From assembly GCA_001275005.1 (NCBI GenBank), contig JWZX01002947.1, forward strand, positions 1 through 35,177: 35,177 bases of DNA, written 5' to 3'. The notes below the pieces were generated by a model that worked only from the letters and a program-made list of their open reading frames with translations, did no database searches and had not been told where the DNA came from. The translations under genes were made by a program, and so were the position numbers. Below are positions 17,815-27,851 of this stretch, piece after piece; the first letter of the stretch is position 1, and each line of letters begins with the position of its first letter. The DNA is from Chrysochromulina tobinii. Its lineage: Eukaryota; Haptophyta; Prymnesiales; Chrysochromulinaceae.

Positions 17815-20800
17815 ATGGGCTGCACGTGCTCCCAGCCCAACGAGGCCGGTGCTCGCATGGCGGCCACTTCCAGCACCAAATTCTTCCATGGACAGAAGCG
17901 GAAGATGAGCAGAACACGCCGCATCGCCGTGCGGTGCGTGCAAGCACCACTCTGTGCCGCTAACCGCGGACCGCCCGCGGCGCACCCGACCCGGTGGCAG
18001 CTGCCTCACTGCGATGCTTGCTGAGCCTGCTGCGCTCGTGCAGGGTGGAGACCAACGATGATATGTCCTATGAGGATATGCACATGGAGGCGGTCTCTAA
18101 AACGGATGAAGAGCGCGCATTCATCACAAAGGCCACCAAGAAGAACGAGATCTTCGAGCAGTATGCACCGCCAGCGCGCGCAAAGCACGCATCACCACAC
18201 CTTCCCTGGTGCTCTGCAACACCACAACTACACTCACGCGGCTTTTGCGGCGGCTGCCGTCTCTCGCGTGCGCAGTCTGACGGATGATCAGGTCTCCTTC
18301 ATGATCCGTGGATTCACGAGGCTCGAAATCCCAGAGGGTGAGCTTGTAATCTCCCAGGGTGAGGCGGGCGACCACTTCTACATCGTCGTGAGCGGTCGTT
18401 ACGAGGCGTCGCTCTCGCAGCTCAGCGGTGAGGTCGTGGCCGAGTACGGCGGTGCCGATTCCTTTGGCGAGCTCGCGCTGCTGTACAATGCGCCGCGTGC
18501 CGCCACGATCAGGTGCACCGCAGGCGCGCCGGGCGGGCTGGCGAGCGGGCTACATGGCGGGGTGCTCTGGGCACTCGAGCGCAAGCGCTTTCGCCACGTG
18601 ATGGTTCACACGAACGCGTCCTCGCTCGCGTCGAAAGCCGAGCACTTCCTCAAGAGCGTGCCCATGCTCTCCGCCCTTACAGACGCGCAGGTGGGATGGG
18701 AGGCGCCCTCTCTGAGTGCTATGCCTACTTGATGCATGCCTCTCTGAGTGCTCTCGCCCTCCCTCCACAATGATTGCGGATGGGCCTCTCTGAGTGCTCT
18801 CTGATAGAACAGATGGAACGCGGATGGCCCTCTCTGAGTGCTCTCGCCTCCCTCCACAATGCACAGCGGCACGCTCTCGCGGATGTGATGGACGAGGTTC
18901 GTTACTCCGACGGCGAGTACCTGGTCACGATGGGTGAGGTGGCGGACGCGCTCTTCTTCATCAAGTCGGGCGAGGTACGCTGCTCGACCTGATTGCATGC
19001 TGATTGCCTCCCTCATCTCGAGCGTTCCGCGCTCTTCTTCATCAAGTCGGGCGAGGTGCATGCGCATGTGTAGCGCGTGTGTGGCACACCACCAAGCGCC
19101 ACACATACACATATGCCCCGCGAGCCGCGAGCGACTGTTCTACCACAGACTGATCAGAACACTGATTCTGCCGCTGATTGCGACCAGGTGGCATGCCATC
19201 AAGGCCGAGCTTCACGTGCGGGCGACATACTGCGCATGAAGACTGGGGACGTCTTCGGCGAGTCGTTCCTCGAGCCGACGGCAGAGGACGCGGTGCGCAA
19301 GGCGAACGTGGTGGCGGTCGGGCCGGTGACGGTGCTCAGGCTGACGGCGATGGCGTTCAGGGAGCAGCTGGGCAACTTGCAGGTCAGATGACCGCCAAAG
19401 ATGGTCGCTGATGGCATCTCATTCTGACTGATAGAGGCTGTGATAGCCACTGATTGAGACCGAGAGTGCCTCTGCTCAACGCGCGCTCGTGAGTGCTACC
19501 TGATACAGGAAGTCGTCAACCAGAACTTCAAGCGCAAGGTTCTCGAGGGGGTCGAGATCGAACACGTCAAACTCCTCGACCAACTGTCGCACGACCAGCA
19601 GGGTGACTTTCTCAACAAGCTGCAGGAGAAGATCATCCCCCCCGGCGGCCGATGCATCACGCAGGGCAACGAGAACGACACCTTCTTCGTCATCAAGACG
19701 GGTGTGGCGCGCGTGCTCCTCGACCGTGGCATCCAGGGCATGTGCAGCGGGCCGCTCGAGATTGCGACCCTCACCACGGGTAAGTTCTTCGGCGAGCGGG
19801 CGCTGCTCAAGTCGGAGCCGGCCTCGGCCACCATCCAGGCCGCCGGAGACCAGCCCCTAGTGTGCTACACGTGCGACCGCGACACATTCACCGCGGTACT
19901 CGGCCCACTCCAATCGCTCATCGATAAGGAGATGCAGAAGCGCGACAAGGCGCTCAATCGCCCCGACGCTCCCAAGTTTGGCGATTTGGAGCTTCGACGG
20001 ATCTTGGGCGTGGGTACGTTTGGGCGTGTGAAGCTTGTGGTGCACAAGAAGACGGGCGAGACGTATGCGCTCAAATGCATGCGTAAGGCACAGGTAGTCG
20101 CCATGAGGCAGCAGGCGCACGTGCTATTGGAGAAGGAGATTCTGTCGAGGATGGAGCATCCGTTCATCCTCAAGCTCGTGCAGACCTACCAGGTGAGTGC
20201 CGATTACTTCTCCAGCACACTCCCATTGCCATGCAACTGATTGAACCTAAGATTGAACCTAAGATTGAACCAGTGATCTTGTGTGATTGAACGCCAGCAC
20301 TGACCTTATGGCTGCCGCTGTGTGAGTGTGCGCCAGGACGAGGGAGAGCTCTACATGCTCGAAGAGCTCGCCCTGGGTGGCGAGCTCTTCTCCGTGCTCG
20401 CGAAGCGCGCGCCGCTCTTCGATGGGTACGCCCAATTCTACATTGCGTCGGTCGTCTCGATGTTCTCGTACATGCACTCGCTCAGGGTCGTCTACCGCGA
20501 TCTCAAGCCCGAGAACTTGCTCCTCGATGCACAGGGCTACCTCAAACTTGTGGATTTTGGCTTTGCGAAGGTCCTCGTCGACCGCACGTGGACGCTCTGC
20601 GGCACGCCCGAGTATCTCGCGCCCGAGATCGTCCTCAACAAGGGACACGGATTCGCGGCCGACTGGTGGTGCGTCGGCATCCTCGCGTTCGAGTGCCTAA
20701 CGGGTACCACCCCCTTTGTCTCAAGCGACCCGATGGAGGCCTACCGAAAGATCGTCAAGGGCAGGGTGCCCTGGCCGGCCCAGCTCACGACGAATGCGCG

Positions 20801-21074
20801 CGACTTCATCGACCGGTTGCTGTGCGTGGATCCCTCCCACCGGCTCGGCTCGTTCAAGGGGGGCTCGAAGGATGTGAGGAATCACGGCTGGTTCGACGGC
20901 CTCGACTTCAAAAGCCTCGAGGCGAAACAGCTCGCAGCGCCCTACGTGCCGAAAATCAAGCACGCCCTCGACGACTCCAACTTCGACACGTACGTGGATG
21001 AGGGCGTCTTGGATTATCCGCAGGAGGACTTCCCCAGGGACATGTTCGAGGAGTTTGCGTATGAGTGGGTCTGA
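17815..21074 (+). CDS. PKG: cGMP-dependent protein kinase with an acylation-type N terminus (seven exons)
   Basis: Exons 17815-17933, 18044-18160, 18276-18690, 18867-18974, 19188-19382, 19509-20192 and 20337-21074 join in consistent phases to give 791 residues. The N terminus MGCTCSQ fits N-myristoylation with palmitoylation, as in protist PKGs. Three cyclic-nucleotide-binding domains follow. The first (about 75-200) has an intact phosphate-binding cassette FGELALLYNAPRAAT. The second (about 205-318) is degenerate (FGESFLEPTAED). The third (about 322-450) has FGERALLKSEPASAT, with Ala where the key Arg is expected. The AGC kinase domain (about 475-735) has GVGTFGRV, YALK, YRDLKPEN, DFGFAK and the activation loop TWTLCGTPEYLAPE, followed by an AGC tail. 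It is expected to phosphorylate Ser/Thr at membranes when cGMP binds. All six introns are GT-AG (110, 115, 176, 213, 126 and 144 bases) and several are rich in repeats. Confidence 0.9.
18701..18866 (+). repeat. CTCTCTGAGTGCT repeats inside PKG intron 3
   Basis: CTCTCTGAGTGCT occurs four times (near 18708, 18740, 18786 and 18829). Two copies continue as CTCGCC(C)TCCCTCCACAATG. One of these continuations runs directly into the acceptor CACAG at 18866. The repeats are confined to the intron and duplicate its 3' end. Confidence 0.85.
18948..19055 (+). repeat. 27-bp exact copy of the end of PKG exon 4 inside the following intron
   Basis: The last 27 bases of exon 4 (18948-18974, encoding ALFFIKSGE) recur without change at 19029-19055 within intron 4, and both copies are followed by GT. 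The offset is 81 bases. TGATTGC words lie between the copies. Confidence 0.95.
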
Positions 21075-21886
21075 TCGCCTCTACATACAGTAGCGCTTTG
21101 ACCACAAGTTGATTTTGGCTTGATCTGAGATGATCTGATCTGGTTCTTGCACTTAAGAACGCCCCACGTTCATACTCATAACCTTCTCGACCAGACCATG
21201 AAGATGGACCAGACGAGCTGAGGGATGGTGGAGGTGAGATGCGAAGGGAGGCGCATCGGGCAGGAGACGATTTACATTGGGCGTTTGGGGGTGACGTGTC
21301 TGGTTCTGTCGAGGGTCCAGGCTCCACGCTCCAGGGGGCGGTAGAAGCGTAGAACACTGGATGTCCACATGTGCTGGAGAGCGATGTCATGGACCCATGA
21401 ACGCTTGGTTGGTATAAAGGACGTCGGTCACCGGAAATCAGTCCTGTTCTAGTATCACGGGCTCTATTATGGGACAAGCATTATCGGAGTAGCGAGTTGT
21501 ATACTCCTAGTATACTGTCCCTCCCCCACGTCCGTGCCGGTCGACCGGGGAAAATCCACACATGCACACGCCGCGCCCGCGGACCCCCGACACGACGAGT
21601 CACAACAGACGCGCACGGCCGTGGAATTACTCACCAATTCCGAAACGGTTCACGTCCAAGTTCACATCACACCACAGAAGTTAACCAGTGCTGCTCGTTC
21701 AGGTCACACGATTTTCCTCCGAAACGAGTGTAGTGTGTAGTGGCCGAGTAATCAACAGTCTGTTCTGCCCCCGTCCGGAACCCGCCATGGTGTGAATGCT
21801 AATGTGTGAATGTGAATGTGTGATTTCTCCGCACATGTAAACAACCGTCGTGGCGGGGCCGCGGTCGCGCGTCGACCAATCGATTC
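21075..21886. other. Intergenic region between PKG and the beta-propeller gene
   Basis: About 800 bases with no supported gene. It includes TGATCTGAGATGATCTGATC repeats just after the PKG stop and a perfect TATACTCCTAGTATA-type inverted repeat near 21499-21513. A TATAAA word occurs at about 21413. A missing 5' exon encoding a signal peptide for the next gene could lie here, but none was recognised. Confidence 0.45.
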
Positions 21887-24800
21887 ATGAATGCCAGCTC
21901 CGCATTGACCCTCGATCGCTTCGCCACCACCGGCGTCGGCATGGTGCCCATCACCGCACGCAAGTATGACGGCGCTGTCGCAGTCGGCTCCTTGTTCGTC
22001 ATGGCGCCGCAAGACGAGGACAGCATCGGTATCCTCGACGCCGAAACGCTCATTTACAGTCGCGTGCCGCTCTCCGGCGTGTCGGGCCAGCGCAAGTACA
22101 GCGGCGCGGCGTTCGTCGGCGACACCGTCTACTTTGCGCCATTCCGTGCGACCGGTGTCGGGGTGTACGACGTGTCGGGCTCACGGCCCTTCCGGAGCAT
22201 CCCCGTGCAGTACAGCGGCAGCACTCCCGGTGCAATCCAATCCAACACGTACAGATACCAAGGCTTGGCGCACAACGCCCTGACGGGCAACCTCTACTTT
22301 GCGCCGTACGACAATCACGACGTGGGAGTGCTCAACGTGTCCTCGAGTGCCTGGCGGGCGGTCGCGCTGCCTACGCCGTCGGGCGGCTTCGTGAACGGCC
22401 AGTTCAGCGGTGTGGTGAGCGTCGGCCGGTACATCTACTGCGTGCCCTTCCAGCGGAGTGACCTGCTTGTTCTGGACACGCTCACCGAACAATTCACCTC
22501 CGTGGAGCTCCCGCTGAGCTCGCGTTTCGGCTCGTCCAAATTCTACGGCGGCGTGAGCGTCGTCTTGGGCGGATGGAGCGCGCCACGCGTGTATCTGGTG
22601 CCGTACAACCAGCCCGGCCTCGGGGTGCTCGACACGGCCACCTGGGCCTTCTCGTCGGTCGCGCTGCCCGTGAGCGGCCTCGCTAAGTACGCCGGCGGCG
22701 TCGTCCTGGGCACGCGCCTCTACCTGTGCCCCTATTACGCCGACGCTGTGGGGATCTTCGACCTTTCGAGCGGCAGCTTCCACAGCGTACCTGTCGGGCC
22801 GGCGGGCGCGGTCGGCATCCAAAAGTTTTCCGGCGCCGCCGTGGTGGGCGGCATCGTCTTCTTTGCACCCCGCGACACTGACGCCATTGGTCTCCTCTCG
22901 CCCTCCCCGCCGCCCTCGCCTTCACCCGGCAGGCCGCCGAGCCCTCCGCAGCCGCTGCACCCGCACGCGCCCCGCCATCCGCCGCCGCCGCATCCGCCAA
23001 GCGCGCCACCGCCCAGTAACACGGGACTGTGGACAACTCTCTTCGTCGTCATGTTCTCCTCGGTCACAGTCGGTACAATCCTCGGGCTCTTCATCCTGTG
23101 GCGCGCGGGGCGCATCTGGTACGTCCTTGATTGCGCCCGGATTGCATCTGATTGCCCCAGTTGAGGACCTCTGATGGCACCCCTCATCAGCTACCTGCCC
23201 ACGCTCCTTGATTACGCCTGGATTGCGTCTGATTGCGTCTGATTGCATCCCTCATCAGGTACCGCCGGCGCATCGCCTGGCGTCGCTACCGCGAAACTGT
23301 CAATACCGGCGGGCGGCGGCAGCGCGTCGCGACGAGCGCGGCCCAAGCCGCCCAAGCCGGCGCTCCCAAACTAGACCATCCCAAATTAGGCAAGGCCCGC
23401 ACTCTGAGAAAGAGCAGCTCGACGCGTGCGCTAGTCAACCCTTTTGGGTCTCCAAAGTTTGGCCATCAACCAAAGCCCGAGGGCGGCGCGGCCAACGGCT
23501 CGGCGGCCGACCACTCGAAGACGGCCAACGGTGGGCGCCATGATGGGCGCAGCTCTGGGCTCCGTGGTGGGCGTCGCGCACCGCGCACGTTGGATTTCGA
23601 CGCGGGCCTCAACCTGTGTGGTAAGGGCGGCGGTGGCGGTGAGCGTGCGGTGGCGGGGGGCGTGAAGGAGGGCGTGGAGGAGGAGGGGTATGAGGAAGAC
23701 CTGATGCCCCTTTCTGAGCGTGACGAGGACGAGGATGAGGACGACGAGGAGGAGGTGATTTCGATGGGGTGCTTCGACCCGCGCATGCCCAACACGGCGT
23801 CCCGCAGACCCACCCATGGGCGCGACTCCGAGGATGGCGTGCAGGTACACGTGGCGCCCACGGATGGCAACGGATTGCAACGGATTGCAACGGATGGCAA
23901 CGGTTGCGACGACAAGAAAAGCTCACCACGGCGCCCCCTTTCCGCGCGGGTACACGCGGTGCCTTGGATCCTGGCCTCTCCGACCTCCAGGGCTGTCCCC
24001 ACACCCCAATCGACGAAGACGACCCCGCGCCGGGCGGGCGGGATGAGCGGCGCCGGCGTCTTCGAATCTCCGAGCCCGAGCTGCGCCAAGCTCCCACAGC
24101 GCGCGCGGCCGACGGCGCGCGAGATTGAATCTCGGCGGACCGAGATAGAATCTCGGCGGACCGAGATCGACTCTCGGTCCGCCGTCCTCTGGGAGCCAAC
24201 GGCGCCTGCTCCACCGCCTCAGCTGATCAACACGGCGCGCGAGATCGAATCTCGGCGGACCGAGATTGAATCTCGGCGGACCGTCCTCTGGGAGCCAACG
24301 GCGCCTGCTCCACCGCCTCAGCTGATCAACACGCGCGTGCACGATCCGCGTGTGGCTCCTACGCTGAGGAAGCTTGCGACCTGGGAGCCCACAAGGCTGG
24401 CCCCTCGACTTGGAGTTGACGAAGCCCGAGATGACGAAGCCCCTCGATTTGGAGTTGACGAAGCCCGAGATGACGAAGCCCCGCGATTTGGAGAGAGAGG
24501 CTGCGGGACATCGCTCATGGCCCCAACGATGCAGCCTTCGCTCGCCCCACCCGCGCAGCCATCCCCGCCGCTGGCCCAGCCGCTGCAGCCGCGTCCACCA
24601 GCTGTGAACAGACTGGCGCAGCCGCTGCAGCCGCGTCCACCAGTGCAGCCGTCGTCGTCGCCTTCGATGCCGCCACTGCCGCCGGAGCCATCTCAGGAGC
24701 CCGCGCTGGGAGTGCCTCGCCGTCCCCCATCCGGTGGGCAGCACACCCGCGTTGGGGAAAGTGGCTGCTCACCAGCTGTGAACCTACCAGCTGTGAACTC

Positions 24801-26007
24801 ACCAGCTGTGAGCTCGCCAGCTGTGAACAGACTAACTGTCGTTGACCGCTCCGCATCGGCAGCGGAGGCCGTTGTCGACTCGTACTTGGACCAGATTGAG
24901 ATTGAGAAGCAGATTGCCTCCATTGAGGCCGACGAGATGGCTGCCGCCGCTGCCGTCGCCGCCGCCGCCGCCGCCGCCGCGTCCGCGTCCGCCGCCGCGT
25001 CCGCCGCCGCCGCCGCCGCTGCCGCCTGCACCCCTCCCACCTCGCGCCAGGAGGTCAGCGGCCGAGGACGCGGTGGAAAGCTCGGAGGGCTCAGTGGGGA
25101 ACTCCTCGCTCTCCGCGAGCAGGCGAGTGCCGTTAATTGCCTCTTGATTGCCTCTTCTGATTGCCTCTGATTGCGTGGTTGCTCTCCGCGAGCAGGCGGC
25201 CGCGCTCCGGGCGCGTGCGGCGGCGGAGCCGATCCCACAGTCGCCCGATGCGCCCACGACGGCGCTTAAACAGTCGCCCGATGCGCCCACGACGGCGCGT
25301 ACACAGTCGCCCGATGCGCCCACGACGGCGCTTACACAGTCGCCCGACGAGCCGTTGTGTTGGGCGCCTGTCCCAGGCAGCCCCGGCCTCGAGCGCCGTA
25401 TTGGGCTCGAATCGCAGCTTCCAGGCACTCTGACGCCATCAAGGGCTGGCGGGAGCGGCGGCGCCGGCGCCGGCGCCGGTGGCGGTGGCGGCGGTGGCGG
25501 CCGCGACGGCGACGACGAAGGCGATGGCTCGCCGCGCGTTCGGCTTGTGGTACGCTCTTCGCCTCTGCGCGCCTCCCATCTGTCTCGAGAGCACGAGGAT
25601 TGGACACTGCCTAATATGGAGGACGAGGAGCTGCCTAATATGGAGGACGCGACTCATCGGCAGCAGACCGCCGCGCCCAACACGACGCTCGAGGGCCTGT
25701 CCGGAGTACCGGTAGCCGGGGCCACGGGAGCCGCGCCCAACACGGCGCGCGTCGCGCCCGCGCTTCGAACGGCGCCCATCGCAGGTACCGAAGCCGAGCG
25801 TGAATGGCTCTGATTGGCTCTGATTGGCTCTGATTGCGTGTCTCATCAGGTATCGAAGCCGAGCGTGATTGGCTTCGATCGCTGCCCGTGCTGCCCTCGC
25901 TGCCGACGTTGCCAACGCTCGCGGAGGCACGACGGGCGAAGACCGAGCGGCCGCTGCCGCCGGTCGAGCGAGCATCACAAGAAGATCCATCAGTCCTCAG
26001 ATTCTGA
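21887..26007 (+). CDS. Beta-propeller single-pass membrane protein with a long low-complexity tail (four exons)
   Basis: Exons 21887-23118, 23259-25122, 25196-25784 and 25850-26007 join in phase to give 1280 residues ending in TGA. Residues 1-340 form about six Kelch-like blades of the pattern KYSGAAFVGDTVYFAPF..xGVYD. A PSPPPSPSPG-type Pro-rich stalk (345-378) leads to a transmembrane helix at about 381-405 (LWTTLFVVMFSSVTVGTILG...) and basic residues. The remaining 870 residues are disordered: acidic run DEDEDEDDEEE, REIESRRTEIESRR repeats, poly-Ala, poly-Gly, three SPDAPTTA and two LPNMED repeats. Introns 1 and 3 are GT-AG (140 and 65 bases). Intron 2 (73 bases) needs a GC-AG donor (CAG|GCGAGT) to keep frame. 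If the propeller is outside the cell, a signal peptide is missing, so an upstream exon may exist. A surface receptor or adhesion role is a guess. Confidence 0.7.
24121..24332 (+). repeat. Nested tandem duplication encoding EIESRRT and VLWEPTAPAPPPQLINT
   Basis: A 21-base unit (GAGATTGAATCTCGGCGGAC plus one base) occurs five times in two blocks. Each block is followed by the same segment of over 50 bases encoding VLWEPTAPAPPPQLINT. The whole composite is therefore duplicated in tandem. The unit contains a GAGATTGAATCTC palindrome. Confidence 0.9.
24400..24495 (+). repeat. 39-bp coding repeat (RLGVDEARDDEAP)
   Basis: Units starting CCTCGATTTGGAGTTGACGA occur twice in full, with a third partial copy. 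They encode PRLGVDEARDDEA. They are part of the cytoplasmic low-complexity tail of the beta-propeller protein. Confidence 0.85.
24940..25032 (+). repeat. GCC-rich trinucleotide run encoding poly-Ala
   Basis: A run of GCC/GCT/TCC codons encodes about 30 Ala residues with a few Ser, just after a short charged helix (QIEIEKQIASIEADEM). On the other strand it reads as poly-Gly or poly-Ala, producing spurious frames. Confidence 0.9.
25242..25355 (+). repeat. Tandem 30-bp coding repeat (QSPDAPTTA)
   Basis: CAGTCGCCCGATGCGCCCAC followed by GACGGCGC occurs three times with a fourth partial copy, encoding QSPDAPTTAL/R. The core GCGCCCACGACGGCGC also occurs repeatedly in the unrelated IQ-kinase gene, in both orientations. 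Confidence 0.9.
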
Positions 26008-26721
26008 GCTGTTGAGCAGCTGCCGCGACTCAGCATGTGTGCGCGGCGTCTAGCGCGGCGGTGTGAACGCTCCTCAAACCATCAGTGATCAGCCAGAACC
26101 CAGAAGCAGTAAGTGCTTAACATGTGTACGCCGGCCCGATGTCCACTTCGCGTCGTATTGGGAATAACGGACTGGGAATAACGAACCCGGTCTCCCGGGG
26201 ATTGGCATATTTTGACACGTGTGAAACCCGGCTTACCCGGGGGTCATCATATCAAAATCATAATAATTACGATATGTACGGTAATTCTAATTGTAAAAAT
26301 CGTGATCATGCGGTTGCGGGATCAAACCGATCAATTGTTTCATTACCGTCTGAGGCACGCAAGACGCATATCTGAGCATTGTTTCGTCACCTGTGGACGT
26401 CGCTGACTGTGCGCGGTCGCGGACGGCCCGCCGGGAACGCGTCCCTGATGCGGTCTGAATGTAAGCAGCACGGGGTGACGAGGGCTACTACTTTACTACA
26501 ATGTAAGCAGCACGGGGCCGCGAAGATCGGGGGGAGCACCTCGACGACAATTTAACTGACTAACCGACTGACGCTTAAACAGGGCTGTGGGAAGATTCTG
26601 CTTACTTGCGCCTCCCGCGATGTGTCTCCACGGGACCTGTGGCTTTGCGATTTTCTGCGATGTCAAGTGAACGTGAACGTGAACGTGAAGATGCTTCGAG
26701 ATATTGCTCCGCCCCGACAAG
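26008..26721. other. Intergenic region with an AT-rich island
   Basis: No gene is seen. About 26200-26345 is unusually AT-rich for this window. TGGGAATAACG is directly repeated near 26160-26185. ATGTAAGCAGCACGGGG is directly repeated near 26459 and 26501. CCCGG palindromes lie between 26188 and 26245. The 3' part is the 5' flank of the HAD gene and includes GTGAACGTGAACGTGAACGT at about 26667. Confidence 0.5.
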
Positions 26722-27513
26722 ATGCAGGCGATCATGATCTTCATGACGCTGCTCGGCATCACGTCTGGGTTCGCCCCTGCTTCCGTTCGGCGTGCGACGT
26801 GCCGACCCGCCAGGCGGGTGGCTTTCGCCCCTGTCGCTGCTGCCGCCGAGGACCCCGCCACCGTCGTGATCACCGACATGGATGAGACACTCATCACGAG
26901 GAAAAGCACAACCTATGTCATCAAGTTTCTCGTCATGTATCGTGCTGTTTTCCGCTTGCTTATGCTGCCGCTGCTGATCGCCACGCTCATCCCACTCTCC
27001 AAGGTCAAGCGGGCGCTCGCCGTCAAGATCATGTACTACTTTGCCTTCCGCGGCGTGCGCGTGGACAAGGCGAAACAGATCGCGGCCGACCTGGGCGAGC
27101 GCTACGCGCGCGATTTGCAGGACCCGGCTGCAAGCGCGGTGCTAGGCGCCGACCAGGCAGTCATCATCACGGCGTCGCCCAGTTTCATGGCGCGGCCCTG
27201 GCTCGAGAAGTACCTCGGCGTTCCGGCGAGCAATGTGTATGGCGCGGATCTGACCGAGCGCAACGGCCGCTTCACCGGCATGTTGTCGGGCGAGATCCCC
27301 ATCGGTCAGACGAAGGTGCAGCTGCTGAAGGCGAGCGTCGCAGCCCGCGCCAAAACCACCGTCGGTTACGGTGACCATCCAACTGACGTTCCTTTCCTCG
27401 AGGCATGTGACCGCGGGGTGCTGGTGCATGAGCTCAGCGCTGCGCAGGCTGGCTCGTGCGAGTACCAGCCCGCGCGCCCGTTCGACTTGACCAAGCTCGC
27501 CGCCCTACGCTGA
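26722..27513 (+). CDS. Plastid-targeted HAD-superfamily phosphatase, GPAT-N-terminal-like
   Basis: A 263-residue single-exon frame starting at the ATG at 26722. The open frame extends 18 bases upstream, but only to a TTG. Residues 1-18 are a signal peptide (MQAIMIFMTLLGITSG) followed directly by FAP and an Arg-rich segment. This is the bipartite presequence with a phenylalanine at the cleavage site that targets proteins to secondary red plastids. HAD motifs are complete: DMDET (D52, D54), ITASPS (about 148-153) and GYGDHPTDVPFL (about 214-225). The order and spacing match the HAD-IB (phosphoserine-phosphatase-like) group and the N-terminal phosphatase domain of land-plant GPAT4/6/8, including a hydrophobic cap helix region (about 75-95). 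It probably removes phosphate from a small or lipid phosphate in the plastid; the substrate is not known. No acyltransferase domain follows. Confidence 0.85.
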   Translation: MQAIMIFMTLLGITSGFAPASVRRATCRPARRVAFAPVAAAAEDPATVVITDMDETLITRKSTTYVIKFLVMYRAVFRLLMLPLLIATLIPLSKVKRALAVKIMYYFAFRGVRVDKAKQIAADLGERYARDLQDPAASAVLGADQAVIITASPSFMARPWLEKYLGVPASNVYGADLTERNGRFTGMLSGEIPIGQTKVQLLKASVAARAKTTVGYGDHPTDVPFLEACDRGVLVHELSAAQAGSCEYQPARPFDLTKLAALR

Positions 27514-27851
27514 GCACTTGAGGCGCCCGGCCGCCTGTCTCTGCCCGCATACCCACACGATGCGCGCCAACTGAGGTAAGGGGTAGCCCACCTGACACCT
27601 CACCGCGTCACAAGACACCATGGTCATTTGCTCCGCTGCGAGGTGCGGCGGGAGTAATCGCGATAACGAATGCGAAAGAATACAGCCCCCCAAACCTGGT
27701 ACTAAATGTAGTAGTGAGAGAGAGTTTGTCGACTCAGCGCACATCGTGGTAAGCCCCTTTAGCGTGCTGGTGGGCGAAGCTCTGTGCTGCAGCATTTGGA
27801 AATAGTGGCGCACACTCCGCTGTCCGGCCAAGAGGTCCGGCCTCGACAGCT
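27514..27851. other. Intergenic region between the HAD and EF-hand genes
   Basis: About 340 bases holding the 3' end of the HAD gene and the promoter of the EF-hand gene. No repeat or RNA gene was recognised. Confidence 0.5.
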
